DNA from: an uncultured Draconibacterium sp.
GTDB taxonomy: Bacteria; Bacteroidota; Bacteroidia; Bacteroidales; Prolixibacteraceae
Direction: 5' to 3'
DNA length: 64,000 bases
Assembly (NCBI RefSeq): GCF_913060805.1
Contig: NZ_CAJXTC010000003.1
Span: forward strand, 1-64,000
In this document: positions 44,498 through 54,091 of the stretch, piece by piece
Numbering within the stretch: position 1 is the stretch's first letter
Layout: every line of letters begins with the position of its first letter
Position numbers and translations under genes: made by a program
The notes under the pieces: model-generated
Seen by the model: only the letters and a program-made list of their open reading frames with translations
Database searches by the model: none
What the model was told of the DNA's origin: nothing

Positions 44498-45592
44498 ATG
44501 AGCATGCGATTTTATTTGTTCCTCATCGTAATTATTTCTTTTCTTCAGGGATGTCAACCTCAAAGTTCAGTATTGAAAATTGAGAATCCGCTGCCGGTAG
44601 AGTTTGGCGATCCATATATTCTGAAAGCGTCAGACGGAATGTATTACATGATTGGAACCGGTGGAGTAAAAGACGGCTTTAAAATGTATTCATCTACCGA
44701 TTTACAAAACTGGAAGGACGAAGGCCGCATTTATCAGGGGAACACTAACGACTCGTGGAATATTGCCAATTTTTGGGCTCCGGAGTTGTATGAAAAAGAT
44801 GGTAAGTTTTATCTGCTTTTTAGTGCCGATTGGCGTGAAAATCCAACCAACGAATTAGAAAATTTCCGAATTGGAGTCGCCGTCGCCGATAATCCAACCG
44901 GGCCATATTCCGATTTGATGGATCGCCCGATTTTTGACCCGGGATACCCGGTAATTGATGGAAACCTATGGTTTGAAGACGGAAAGACATATCTCTACTA
45001 TTCACGTTGTTGCTACAAAAATCCAGTTGAAAGTGAAGTGGCCGATTGGGCTCGCGAACAAGGACTTTTCGACGAGATTGAAGAGAGTTGGGTATATGGC
45101 GTTGAAATTGAAAACGATTTTTCGGGAATAATCGGCGAGCCGAAATTATTGCTGCGTCCTCCGGTAAAAATGGATGATCAGCAAGCAGAATGGGAAAGCC
45201 GCTCGGTAACTTCAGGCGAGGTAAACCGCCGCTGGACGGAAGGTTCATACATTATTAAAAATGAAGATACCTATTACATGATGTACTCTGCCAACTATTT
45301 TGGCGGAAAGAATTATGCTGTTGGTTATGCAACTTCTCAATCTCCACTCGGGCCTTTTAAAAAGGCAGATAATAATCCTGTTTTACAGAAAAATGTAGAA
45401 CAGGGCGGGGTGGTAACCGGTACTGGTCATAATTCAATAACGCTGGCACCTGATGGGAAAACCATGCTTTGTATTTATCACGGACGAACTTCAGAAACAG
45501 GTGATGAACGTGTTGTTTTTATCGATCCGATGGAAATAACCGCCGATGGGAAACTTGTTGTGCACGGTCCTACTACCAAATACGATAAATGA
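44498..45592 (+). CDS. GH43-family glycoside hydrolase lipoprotein (3)
   Basis: From ATG 44498 the protein has 364 residues and a lipobox (IIISFLQGC, Cys19). GTG 44492 would be an extra in-frame start. Motifs are VEFGDPYILKASDGMYYMIGT, PVIDGNLWFEDGKTYLYYSR and WTEGSYIIKNEDTYYMMYSA, giving the expected base, modulator and acid residues. A loop with SRCCYKNPVESE holds two adjacent cysteines. It is most like the GH43 arabinan-active group; substrate is not proven. Confidence 0.88.
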   Translation: MSMRFYLFLIVIISFLQGCQPQSSVLKIENPLPVEFGDPYILKASDGMYYMIGTGGVKDGFKMYSSTDLQNWKDEGRIYQGNTNDSWNIANFWAPELYEKDGKFYLLFSADWRENPTNELENFRIGVAVADNPTGPYSDLMDRPIFDPGYPVIDGNLWFEDGKTYLYYSRCCYKNPVESEVADWAREQGLFDEIEESWVYGVEIENDFSGIIGEPKLLLRPPVKMDDQQAEWESRSVTSGEVNRRWTEGSYIIKNEDTYYMMYSANYFGGKNYAVGYATSQSPLGPFKKADNNPVLQKNVEQGGVVTGTGHNSITLAPDGKTMLCIYHGRTSETGDERVVFIDPMEITADGKLVVHGPTTKYDK

Positions 45593-45622
45593 TCTGAATA
45601 GAACTAAATCAAAACATACAAA

Positions 45623-46780
45623 ATGAACCAATTAAAACTATTTATAACTGTGCTGCTGTTTGGCTGTTTTTTAATGGCTTGCAATCCGAAAAAGTATACC
45701 GAAAATTTAATATGCGGAGTGTTAAAAGAATCCGATTTTAAAACAACCATTAACGAAAAAGAAACCGGTTTGTACGAGTTGAAAAACGGAGATCTTACAA
45801 TGGCTTTAACTAATTATGGAGGCCGCATCGTAAGTCTGTTGGTACCCGGAAAAAATGGAGAGACAGCTGATGTTGTGCTGGGTTTTCCATCAATTGATGC
45901 CTACCTGAATGCCAACGAAGTATTTCACGGGGCATTGATCGGTCGTGTAGGAAACCGAATTGCAAAAGGTAAATTCACCTTAAATAATATTGAGTATACT
46001 TTGCCTATTAATAACGATCCTAATCATTTACACGGCGGCCCCGGAGGATTTCATAATGTGGTTTGGGATGTGAAATCGGTTAACGATACTTCCATTGTTC
46101 TCAGTTATCTGTCTAAAAATGGAGAAATGGGCTACTCCGGAAATTTAAGTGTGGAAGTTACTTATCAGCTGACACCCGAAAACGAAGTGCAAATCGAATA
46201 CATAGCAACTACAGATCAAAGTACTCCGGTGAATTTAACCAATCACGCTTTCTTCAACTTAAAAGGAGAAGCTAACGGAACGATAAATGATCACCTGTTA
46301 ACGATCAATGCCGATAAGTTTACTGCAGTAGATTCAACTTTAATTCCGCTGGGAGAAAATGTTTCGGTTGAAGGAACGCCATTCGATTTCAGAAAAGCAA
46401 AAGCCATTGGTGCTGATTTGGCATTACAAAGCGAAAACGAACAGTTGCAAAATGGTTTGGGCTACGATCATAATTTTGCACTCAATAAAGCAGAGGCTGG
46501 CAAAATGACTTTGGCGGCAACCGTTGTTGAACCGGCAAGCGGAAGGAAAATGGAGGTCTTCACAAAAGAGCCGGGAATACAGTTTTATGGCGGAAACTTT
46601 ATGGATGGCGCGGATACCGGTAAATATGGAAAGTCGTTTGATTTTCGTGAATCGTTTGCATTGGAAACACAACATTTTCCTGATTCGCCAAATCAGTCTG
46701 CTTTTCCGTCAATTATTTTAAACCCGGGAGAGACTTATTCAACAACGAGTATTTATAAGTTTAGTGTAATAACGGATTAA
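45623..46780 (+). CDS. Exported aldose 1-epimerase (GalM-like) lipoprotein
   Basis: The 385-residue protein has a lipobox (LFGCFLMAC, Cys20) and a mutarotase fold. It has TNYGGRIVSLLVPGKNGETA, FHGALIGRVGNRIAKGKF, LHGGPGGFHNVVWDV, VNLTNHAFFNLKGE and GYDHNFALNKA, and it ends with SFALETQHFPDSPNQSAFPS, where the catalytic Glu lies. It interconverts alpha- and beta-anomers of a released sugar. A secreted mutarotase next to arabinosidases suggests work on freshly cleaved arabinose or galactose in the periplasm. It is co-directional with the flanking hydrolases. Confidence 0.92.
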   Translation: MNQLKLFITVLLFGCFLMACNPKKYTENLICGVLKESDFKTTINEKETGLYELKNGDLTMALTNYGGRIVSLLVPGKNGETADVVLGFPSIDAYLNANEVFHGALIGRVGNRIAKGKFTLNNIEYTLPINNDPNHLHGGPGGFHNVVWDVKSVNDTSIVLSYLSKNGEMGYSGNLSVEVTYQLTPENEVQIEYIATTDQSTPVNLTNHAFFNLKGEANGTINDHLLTINADKFTAVDSTLIPLGENVSVEGTPFDFRKAKAIGADLALQSENEQLQNGLGYDHNFALNKAEAGKMTLAATVVEPASGRKMEVFTKEPGIQFYGGNFMDGADTGKYGKSFDFRESFALETQHFPDSPNQSAFPSIILNPGETYSTTSIYKFSVITD

Positions 46781-46844
46781 CTAAAAATTGTAGATGCGCA
46801 GTTATTTATTGTAAATTGCGTATAAATCATTAACCGATTTGAGC

Positions 46845-48716
46845 ATGCTTAAACCAACTAAAATATGCCGCTTTTTAATGGCTGTATTATTTATTGCAGT
46901 ACTTGTAAAAACCGGTGACGCACAAAATTACCAGGTAAAACCTGTACCTTTTAATCAGGTAACAATTAACGATAGTTTTTGGGCTCCTCGATTAGCTTCT
47001 CATGCAAATACTACCCTCGAAACCTGTATTGCGCAAATGCAGGACTCAACCGAGCGCATTAACAACTTTGCCCGCGCTGCCGGAGTTATGGAGGGACAGC
47101 ATGAGGGGATTTATTTTGATGATTCGGATGTTTACAAGGCGATGGAAGGTATTGCCTATTCCCTGATTAACAATCCAAATCCGGAAAGGGAAGCTTTGCT
47201 GGATAATTGGATCAAACTGATTGCCGGTGCGCAGCAAGAAGATGGTTACCTGAATACTTTCTATACCCTGAATCATCCTGATGAGAGGTGGACTGATATG
47301 GAAAAGCACGAAATGTATTGTGGCGGACACATGATTGAAGCAGCCGTAGCTCATCATAAAGCAACCGGTAAAGAAACATTTTTGAATGTTGCCATAAATT
47401 TTGCCGATTATCTGGACGAAAATTTTGGCCCCGGCAAAAAACATTGGGTGGCCGGGCATCAGGAGATCGAACTGGCACTGGTAAAACTCTATCACGAAAC
47501 AAACGATAAAAAATACCTCGATCTGGCTTATTGGTTATTGGAAGAGAGAGGCCATGGGCACGGACACGGCGAAATTTGGGATAAGGAACACTGGGGGGCA
47601 GCTTATTGCCAGGATGATGTGCCGGTTTCAGAGATTAGTGAAATAAAAGGACACGCCGTTCGGGCTATGTATTTATTTACCGGAATGGCTGATGTTGCAG
47701 CAGAAAAAGAACTGCCCGAATATGTTTCCGCATTGGAGCGGGTTTGGCACGATGTGGTTGATCGAAATATGTACATTACCGGTGGTATTGGCAGCTCAGG
47801 ATCTAACGAGGGCTTTTCGAAAGATTACGATCTGCCCAACAAAACGGCTTACTGCGAAACCTGCGCTTCCATAGGAATGGTATTGTGGAATAACCGCATG
47901 AACCTGTTTTCGAAAGATGCCGGCTACATTGATGTGATGGAACGATCGATGTATAACGGTGTCCTTTCAGGAGTGTCGCTTGATGGCGATTTGTTCTACT
48001 ACGTTAATCCATTGGAATCGGATGGTGATCATCATCGTCAGCGTTGGTTTGGATGTGCTTGCTGCCCGAGCAATATTTCGCGTTTTATTCCTTCGGTGGG
48101 AAGTTATATCTACCTGACATCTGAAGAAGAGGTATTTGTAAATCTGTATATTGGAAGTCAGGCTCAATTTGAAGTGGGAGGGCAGAAGCTTACCCTTGTT
48201 CAAACTACAAATTACCCCTGGGAGGGAGAAGTGGAATTTACGGTAAATCCGGAGTCTTCGGCTTCATTCGCTTTAAATCTGAGGATTCCCGGATGGTGTA
48301 ACCAATACGAACTTTGGGTAAACGATGAACGAATAAGTGGTCAACAGGAAAAAAACGGGTATGCGCAACTGGTTCGTACCTGGACTAAAGGCGATAAAAT
48401 TAGACTGAAAATGGCGATGCCGGTTGAACTGGTGGCTTCCCATCCCAAAGTTGAAGAAAATATTGGAAAAAGAGCCGTTCAACGTGGTCCGTTAGTATAC
48501 TGTCTGGAACAAACCGACAACAAACAGCTTAATCTGGACGAAGTTGCAATTGCTGAAACAACAGCCTTTTCTATTTCCGATACCGATAGAAAATTGAAAG
48601 GAATGAAGGCAGTAAAAGCTGTAACAAATAGTCAAGCATTAACTTTTGTACCTTATTTCTCGTGGGATAATCGCGATCCGGGGAAAATGAAGGTGTGGAT
48701 TGATTATAACGAATAA
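46845..48716 (+). CDS. GH127-type beta-L-arabinofuranosidase (DUF1680), 1
   Basis: From ATG 46845 the protein has 623 residues with a signal peptide (FLMAVLFIAVLVKTGDA). The alpha/alpha-barrel shows WAPRLASHANTTLETCI, GAQQEDGYLNTFYTLNHPDE and EMYCGGHMIEAAVAHHKATG. The catalytic zinc-thiolate set of GH127 is complete: Glu and Cys in YCETCASIGMVLWN and the Cys-Cys pair in GCACCPSNISRF, with the second set acting as nucleophile and ligands in the characterised HypBA1. A C-terminal beta-domain follows. TTG 46839 is a less likely start. Confidence 0.9.
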   Translation: MLKPTKICRFLMAVLFIAVLVKTGDAQNYQVKPVPFNQVTINDSFWAPRLASHANTTLETCIAQMQDSTERINNFARAAGVMEGQHEGIYFDDSDVYKAMEGIAYSLINNPNPEREALLDNWIKLIAGAQQEDGYLNTFYTLNHPDERWTDMEKHEMYCGGHMIEAAVAHHKATGKETFLNVAINFADYLDENFGPGKKHWVAGHQEIELALVKLYHETNDKKYLDLAYWLLEERGHGHGHGEIWDKEHWGAAYCQDDVPVSEISEIKGHAVRAMYLFTGMADVAAEKELPEYVSALERVWHDVVDRNMYITGGIGSSGSNEGFSKDYDLPNKTAYCETCASIGMVLWNNRMNLFSKDAGYIDVMERSMYNGVLSGVSLDGDLFYYVNPLESDGDHHRQRWFGCACCPSNISRFIPSVGSYIYLTSEEEVFVNLYIGSQAQFEVGGQKLTLVQTTNYPWEGEVEFTVNPESSASFALNLRIPGWCNQYELWVNDERISGQQEKNGYAQLVRTWTKGDKIRLKMAMPVELVASHPKVEENIGKRAVQRGPLVYCLEQTDNKQLNLDEVAIAETTAFSISDTDRKLKGMKAVKAVTNSQALTFVPYFSWDNRDPGKMKVWIDYNE

Positions 48717-48727
48717 ATGTTAAGCCG

Positions 48728-50281
48728 ATGAAGAACACGATACTCATAATAGCAGTAATGTTCCTTTTTACTTTTTGCGCTCAGCCTGAAAAGAAAAAGG
48801 AAACAGCTTACTATCAAAATCCCGTTATCGGCGGCGATTTTCCCGATCCATCCATTATTCGGGTAGGAGACACGTATTATGCCGCAGGTACCAGTTGCGA
48901 TTTTGCGCCAAACTACCCTCTTTTCGAGTCAAAAGACCTGATAAACTGGAAACGTATTGGATCGGTTTTTAATGAGCCGCCAGCCTGGACTGCCGACGAT
49001 TTTTGGGCACCGGAGTTGTTTTATCACAACGGAACCTTCTTTGTTTATTACACCACAAAACGAAAAGACAACCGGATCGCCTGTATTGGAGTAGCTACCA
49101 CAAAAGATATCAGCAAAGGATTTACCGATCATGGAATTCTTATTGAATGGGGTGAAGAAGCCATTGATGCATTTGTTTTTCAGGATGATGATGAAAAGCT
49201 TTACATTACCTGGAAAGCTTACGGGCTAACTCCGGGGCGCGATATTGAAATACTGTGTTCGGAGTTAAGCGATGACGGGATGCAGCTTGTGGGCGATCAC
49301 TTCACGCTCACCGATTTCTCGAAAGGCTGGCAGGGAGCCGGCGATGAAGGCCAATGTATTGTAAAACGTAACGGTTGGTACTACATGTTTTATTCGGTAG
49401 GAGGCTGTTGTGATAACCGCTGCGATTACCGGGTACGGGTGGCTCGCTCGAAAAATCTTAGGGATGGATGGGAACAATTTCCTGAACCCATTTTGCAGGG
49501 TGGCGATGAGTGGCGCTGCACCGGCCACGGAACCTTGGTAACCGCTCCCGATAACCGGTATTTTTACATGTACCATTCGTACAATGCTACCGATTTTGAA
49601 TACATTGGTAGGCAAGGTATGTTGGGCGAAGTGCTTTGGAACGATGAAACCGGATGGCCTTATTTCAAAAACAGCACCCCGGCACTGAAAGCTGAAGTGC
49701 CTTTTGAAAATACCCACCAGGTAATCGATAGTGTTTTTATTGATGATTTTTCCGACGACAAGAATCTCGAATTTTGGTCGTGGGAAGTTAATCATACAAA
49801 GCCCGGAATAGAAGTTGAAAATGGGCAGTTAGTACTGACGGCCACCGAAGCAGGTGTTGGTTTTGTAGGATTACGTCCAAAATCTGGTAACTATCAACTG
49901 AGCTCAGAAATTATTCAAAACGAAGAGAAAAGTGGTATTGGGATATACAGTAATCGCCAGAATATGATTGCGCTGGTTGTAAACCGTCATCAGCTGGAAT
50001 TATTTCAGGTAAACAATGGAGAGAAAGAAGTCCTGGCAACAACAGAGCTTGAAAATGCGGGGTCGGTATACCTAAAATATGAAGCTACAAATGCAAGGCA
50101 TTTTCAGTTTTTTTGGTCGCTCGATGGAAAAGAATGGATACCGGTTGAAACAGCCTCGGGTCTTCAGGTTGATGGATCGTTTATTGCCCAGTGGGGTTAT
50201 GCTCCGCGCGTCGGTTTTATATTTGGAGAGGATTCCGGAAGTTCTTTTGCTTACAACGAAATAAGGGTGAAATACAACTAA
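48728..50281 (+). CDS. GH43-family glycoside hydrolase with C-terminal beta-sandwich (4)
   Basis: The 517-residue protein has a lipobox (MFLFTFC, Cys17). The GH43 domain (about 25-320) shows GGDFPDPSIIRVGDTYYAAG, AIDAFVFQDDDEKLYITWKA and GDEGQCIVKRNGWYYMFYSV. A Cys-rich loop, GGCCDNRCDYR, follows. Residues about 335-517 form a concanavalin A-like module (FWSWEVNHTKPGIEVENGQL, HQLELFQVNNGEKEV) as in the GH43 C2 group. This two-domain type is typical of beta-xylosidase and arabinofuranosidase enzymes. It is 11 bp after the GH127 gene. Confidence 0.88.
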   Translation: MKNTILIIAVMFLFTFCAQPEKKKETAYYQNPVIGGDFPDPSIIRVGDTYYAAGTSCDFAPNYPLFESKDLINWKRIGSVFNEPPAWTADDFWAPELFYHNGTFFVYYTTKRKDNRIACIGVATTKDISKGFTDHGILIEWGEEAIDAFVFQDDDEKLYITWKAYGLTPGRDIEILCSELSDDGMQLVGDHFTLTDFSKGWQGAGDEGQCIVKRNGWYYMFYSVGGCCDNRCDYRVRVARSKNLRDGWEQFPEPILQGGDEWRCTGHGTLVTAPDNRYFYMYHSYNATDFEYIGRQGMLGEVLWNDETGWPYFKNSTPALKAEVPFENTHQVIDSVFIDDFSDDKNLEFWSWEVNHTKPGIEVENGQLVLTATEAGVGFVGLRPKSGNYQLSSEIIQNEEKSGIGIYSNRQNMIALVVNRHQLELFQVNNGEKEVLATTELENAGSVYLKYEATNARHFQFFWSLDGKEWIPVETASGLQVDGSFIAQWGYAPRVGFIFGEDSGSSFAYNEIRVKYN

Positions 50282-50292
50282 TCTGATATAAA

Positions 50293-50958
50293 ATGAAGTT
50301 AAGAGGTTTTTCATTTTTCATATTGCTTATCGGCCTAAGCATTTTTTCGGTGGATGCGTTTGCCCAAACAGCCGGGAGGCGAATGTTTTTCTCCGACTTC
50401 ACCAATGGAACAGTCATCTTTAAAGGTGGCACAAAAACAGCTGCATTACTCAATTACGATACGTTCGAGGAGCAAATGATCTTTAAAAATGGCAATGAAA
50501 TTATGGCACTCGCATCTCCCGAATTAATTTCTTCCATTGAAATAAATGATCACACTTTCGAGTGGCTTGAAGGCGATGTTTTTCTTGAAAAAATAGATAC
50601 TGCAACAGTAATTATCTATAAAAGAAACCGCAATCAGCTAATGTCGAAAGGCAAAGGCACTGCCTTTGGCGGAGTTTCAAACACTTCGTCGGTACAGCCG
50701 GTTAATAATTTGCCACGCGGGTACGACAAGCAGGGAACAGAATTGAGTGTAAATGAAGATTTCGATCTGATGTCGGATAATCTGTTTTACACCAAAGAAA
50801 AGACAGGCTTCAGAAGTTTAGCTTCTCCAAAACAATTCTGTAAAACTTTTGGTGGCGACAAAAAGGAAGTGACAAAATATATCCAGACCGAAAAATTGAA
50901 TTTGCAGAACGTGAACGACGTTATAAAAGTTATTGAGTATTGTAAGAATAATCAGTAA
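50293..50958 (+). CDS. Exported protein of unknown function inside the hydrolase operon
   Basis: The 221-residue protein has a signal peptide (FSFFILLIGLSIFSVDAFA, cleavage before QTAGRR). A beta-rich first half (FSDFTNGTVIFKGGTKTAAL, FEEQMIFKNGNEIMALASPE) and a helical end (LQNVNDVIKVIEYCKNNQ) follow. No catalytic motif is recognisable. It sits 11 bp after one GH43 gene and 35 bp before another, so it is translated with them. It may be a structural or regulatory partner, or a passenger; I assign no function. Confidence 0.7.
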   Translation: MKLRGFSFFILLIGLSIFSVDAFAQTAGRRMFFSDFTNGTVIFKGGTKTAALLNYDTFEEQMIFKNGNEIMALASPELISSIEINDHTFEWLEGDVFLEKIDTATVIIYKRNRNQLMSKGKGTAFGGVSNTSSVQPVNNLPRGYDKQGTELSVNEDFDLMSDNLFYTKEKTGFRSLASPKQFCKTFGGDKKEVTKYIQTEKLNLQNVNDVIKVIEYCKNNQ

Positions 50959-50993
50959 TTGAAATAGGAATAAATTAAAGAAAACGAAATAGC

Positions 50994-51983
50994 ATGAATA
51001 CAAGATTAAGATTTTCAATCGTGTTTTTGGGGCTCATACTTTTAAGCCTGTCAACATTTGCCCAGAAAAGAACCGGCAACAATCACAACCCGGTTTTTGA
51101 AGGATGGTACGCCGATCCGGAAGGAATCGTTTTTGGTGATGAATATTGGATTTTTCCAACGTATTCAGCGCCTTATGATGAGCAGGTATTTTTAGATGCA
51201 TTCTCATCGAAGGATTTGGTGACCTGGGAAAAGCACGAACGCATCATTGATACCGATGAGGTAAAGTGGGCAAAAAGAGCCATGTGGGCACCGGCAATCA
51301 TAGAAAAAGACGGAAAGTACTTCCTGTTTTTTGCTGCCAACGATATTCAAAGTGATGAGGAAGTTGGCGGAATCGGAGTGGGAATTGCAGATACTCCGGG
51401 AGGTCCGTACAAAGACTACCTCGGAAAACCGCTAATCGACAAATTTTACAACGGAGCGCAGCCCATCGACCAGTTTGTATTTCACGATAAAGATGGTCAG
51501 TATTATATGTTTTATGGTGGATGGCGTCATTGCAACATCGCAAAAATGAAAGATGATTTTACGGGATTTGTTCCTTTTGAAGATGGTGAAACTTTCAAAG
51601 AAGTTACGCCCGAAGGTTATGTAGAAGGTCCGTTTATGTTTATCCGCAACGGCAAGTATTATTTTATGTGGAGCGAAGGGGGCTGGACCGGCCCCGATTA
51701 CAGTGTGGCATATGCCATTGCCGACTCGCCTTTCGGACCATTTAAACGTATTGGAAAGATTCTGAAGCAAGATCCAAATGTGGCTACCGGTGCCGGACAC
51801 CACTCGGTAATTCACGTTCCCGGAACCGACGAATATTACATTGTTTATCATCGCCGGCCATTAAGCGAAACCGATGGAAACCACCGCGAAACCTGTATCG
51901 ACCGAATGTATTTTGATGAAAATGGTCTGATAAAACCGGTGAAAATTACTTTCGAAGGTGTGCAGGCCCGGCCTTTAAATTAA
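50994..51983 (+). CDS. GH43-family glycoside hydrolase (5)
   Basis: The 329-residue exported protein has a signal peptide (FSIVFLGLILLSLSTFA). Its propeller shows FEGWYADPEGIVFGDEYWIF with the base Asp, PIDQFVFHDKDGQYYMFYGG, and YVEGPFMFIRNGKYYFMWSE with the acid Glu. The end AGHHSVIHVPGTDEYYIVYH is usual for the group. It is more distant from the other GH43 proteins in the locus, with the base motif YADPE. The substrate may be arabinan or galactan side chains. It precedes the second GH127 gene by 26 bp. Confidence 0.85.
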   Translation: MNTRLRFSIVFLGLILLSLSTFAQKRTGNNHNPVFEGWYADPEGIVFGDEYWIFPTYSAPYDEQVFLDAFSSKDLVTWEKHERIIDTDEVKWAKRAMWAPAIIEKDGKYFLFFAANDIQSDEEVGGIGVGIADTPGGPYKDYLGKPLIDKFYNGAQPIDQFVFHDKDGQYYMFYGGWRHCNIAKMKDDFTGFVPFEDGETFKEVTPEGYVEGPFMFIRNGKYYFMWSEGGWTGPDYSVAYAIADSPFGPFKRIGKILKQDPNVATGAGHHSVIHVPGTDEYYIVYHRRPLSETDGNHRETCIDRMYFDENGLIKPVKITFEGVQARPLN

Positions 51984-52009
51984 ACCTAAAATAATCAGAA
52001 CTTAAACCA

Positions 52010-54013
52010 ATGAGACAAATTGTAGTACTTTGCCTTGGCATCATTTTAATTTCTTTTTCAACTGTTGGAAAAGATAAAAGAAACAGCCATTATATTAGCA
52101 ATCAGGCACCTCTGGTGAATCAGCCTTATACCGCATTGCCATTGGGAGCTGTAAAAGCAGAAGGTTTTTTACACGAAATGTTAAAACTTCAGCGTGATGG
52201 ATTAACCGGTCACCTCGATAGCATTTATGAAGTTGTTTGCGGCGATAACAATGGTTGGCTTGGTGGAACCGGCGATGGTTGGGAGCGCGGGCCATACTGG
52301 ATTGATGGACTTGTGCCACTCGCTTACCTGCTGGACGACGAAGAACTAAAAGCAAAAGCCCAGAAATGGATTGATTGGAGTATCGATAATCAGCAGGAAG
52401 ATGGTTATTTCGGGCCGCGACCATTAGCCGAAGGATATGAGCATATTCCCGGCACGCAGCAAGATATGCGTAACGACTGGTGGCCAAAGATGGTGATGCT
52501 GAAAGTATTGCAGCAATATTATATGGCGACGGGTGACGAGCGCGTGATCACTTTAATGACCAACTATTTTAAGTACCAGTTAAAAATGCTTCCTGAAAAC
52601 GAGTTGGGCTATGTAACTTATTGGGCCAATCGCAGGGGAGGCGACAACCTTGCAGTGGTTTACTGGCTTTACAATATTACCGGCGATAAATTTTTGCTTG
52701 AACTTGCGGAAGTCATTCACGAACAAACTTTTGACTGGACAAATGTGTTTGCCGGAGACATGATTAGAAAATTGAATCCGTTGCCCGATTTACATTGTGT
52801 AAATGTGGCACAGGGATTAAAGGAACCTATCATTTATTATCAGCAACATCCTGAAGAGAAATATCTTGAGTCTGTTAAAAAGGGATTGGAGTCGTTAAAA
52901 GATGTGCATGGTTTTGTAAATGGCATGTATGGTGGCGATGAGCGTCTGCACGGTAATGATCCTACACAAGGTTCGGAGCTCTGTTCGGCAGTTGAAATGA
53001 TGTTTTGTTTCGAAAATATTATTCCAATTACTGGTGATGTTTATTATGCCGATTACCTGGAGAAAATTGCCTACAACGTGCTGCCAACCCAAAGTACCGA
53101 TGATTACATGCGCAAACAATACTTTCAGCAGGCGAACCAAATTAAGGTTTCTGATGATGAACGAAACTTTTTTAACGACCGCGAAGGACGAAATGTATTT
53201 GGAACCACAACCGGTTACCCATGTTGTTTGACAAACATGCATCAGGGATGGCCAAAATTTGTGCAAAGCACGTGGTTTGCAACTGCAGATAATGGTTTGG
53301 CAGCATTGGTTTATGGGCCAACTTCGGTTACTGCAATGGTTGGTAATGGCGAAGAAGTGACCATTACAGAAGAAACCGGTTACCCGTTTAAAGAGCAAAT
53401 TCAGTTTACTGTTGAATGCGATAATGCAGTAAAATTTCCATTTCATCTGCGAATTCCGGAGTGGTGCAAATCATTCACATTAAAAGTAAACAACACGACT
53501 CAGCAGGTTGAAGCACAAAATGGAATCGTAATTCTTGATCGTGAGTGGAATTCGGGCGACAAAGTTGAGTTGAATCTAGGGATGGATTTCAGGTACAGTT
53601 ACTGGCACGAAATGTCTATGGGAGTTGAGCGCGGCCCACTGGTTTATGCGTTGAAAATTGATGAAGAGTGGCGCGAAGTAACAAACGATAAATACGATGA
53701 TACTTTTTGGGAAGTGTTGCCAAAATCGCCGTGGAATTATGCGTTGCTTAAAAGTGAGATCGATGCAAATAAGTTCAATGTTGAAGTGAGTGACGAAATA
53801 GCTAAAAATCCGTGGAATCTAGAAAATGCACCAATCATTGTGAAAACAAAAGGCAAGCGTCTGCCGATCTGGACAGAGGATCGTAATATGGCCGGAAAAA
53901 CACCTTCGCCATCGTGGCCATACAGGATTGTTGAGGAAAATGAAGAAGAAATTACTTTAATTCCTTATGGCTGCACAACATTGAGAATTTCGGAATTCCC
54001 TGTGAGTGAGTAA
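52010..54013 (+). CDS. DUF1680/GH127-related beta-L-arabinofuranosidase-type enzyme, 2
   Basis: The 667-residue exported protein has a signal peptide (MRQIVVLCLGIILISFSTVG). The barrel contains QRDGLTGHLDSIYEVVCGDN, GWLGGTGDGWERGPYWIDGL and GYVTYWANRRGGDN. The zinc-thiolate set of GH127 is preserved (Glu and Cys in GSELCSAVEMMF; Cys-Cys in GYPCCLTNMHQGWPKF), but the rest is far from the first copy, so it may belong to a related family or subgroup. The C-terminal domain reads HLRIPEWCKSFTLKVNN. It probably cleaves beta-L-arabinose-type linkages with a different neighbour sugar. Confidence 0.85.
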   Translation: MRQIVVLCLGIILISFSTVGKDKRNSHYISNQAPLVNQPYTALPLGAVKAEGFLHEMLKLQRDGLTGHLDSIYEVVCGDNNGWLGGTGDGWERGPYWIDGLVPLAYLLDDEELKAKAQKWIDWSIDNQQEDGYFGPRPLAEGYEHIPGTQQDMRNDWWPKMVMLKVLQQYYMATGDERVITLMTNYFKYQLKMLPENELGYVTYWANRRGGDNLAVVYWLYNITGDKFLLELAEVIHEQTFDWTNVFAGDMIRKLNPLPDLHCVNVAQGLKEPIIYYQQHPEEKYLESVKKGLESLKDVHGFVNGMYGGDERLHGNDPTQGSELCSAVEMMFCFENIIPITGDVYYADYLEKIAYNVLPTQSTDDYMRKQYFQQANQIKVSDDERNFFNDREGRNVFGTTTGYPCCLTNMHQGWPKFVQSTWFATADNGLAALVYGPTSVTAMVGNGEEVTITEETGYPFKEQIQFTVECDNAVKFPFHLRIPEWCKSFTLKVNNTTQQVEAQNGIVILDREWNSGDKVELNLGMDFRYSYWHEMSMGVERGPLVYALKIDEEWREVTNDKYDDTFWEVLPKSPWNYALLKSEIDANKFNVEVSDEIAKNPWNLENAPIIVKTKGKRLPIWTEDRNMAGKTPSPSWPYRIVEENEEEITLIPYGCTTLRISEFPVSE

Positions 54014-54091
54014 AGCGAAAATTTCCCAATCACTTGGAGTGAGGCATTTTGAAATGAATTTAAACAGGTGTAATCTCGCTAAGAAGTAGTT

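Noticed and set aside
47530-47570. His/Gly run (GHGHGHGE) in the first GH127 enzyme as a metal site
   Set aside because: It is a short surface loop; the catalytic zinc ligands of the family are elsewhere and complete.
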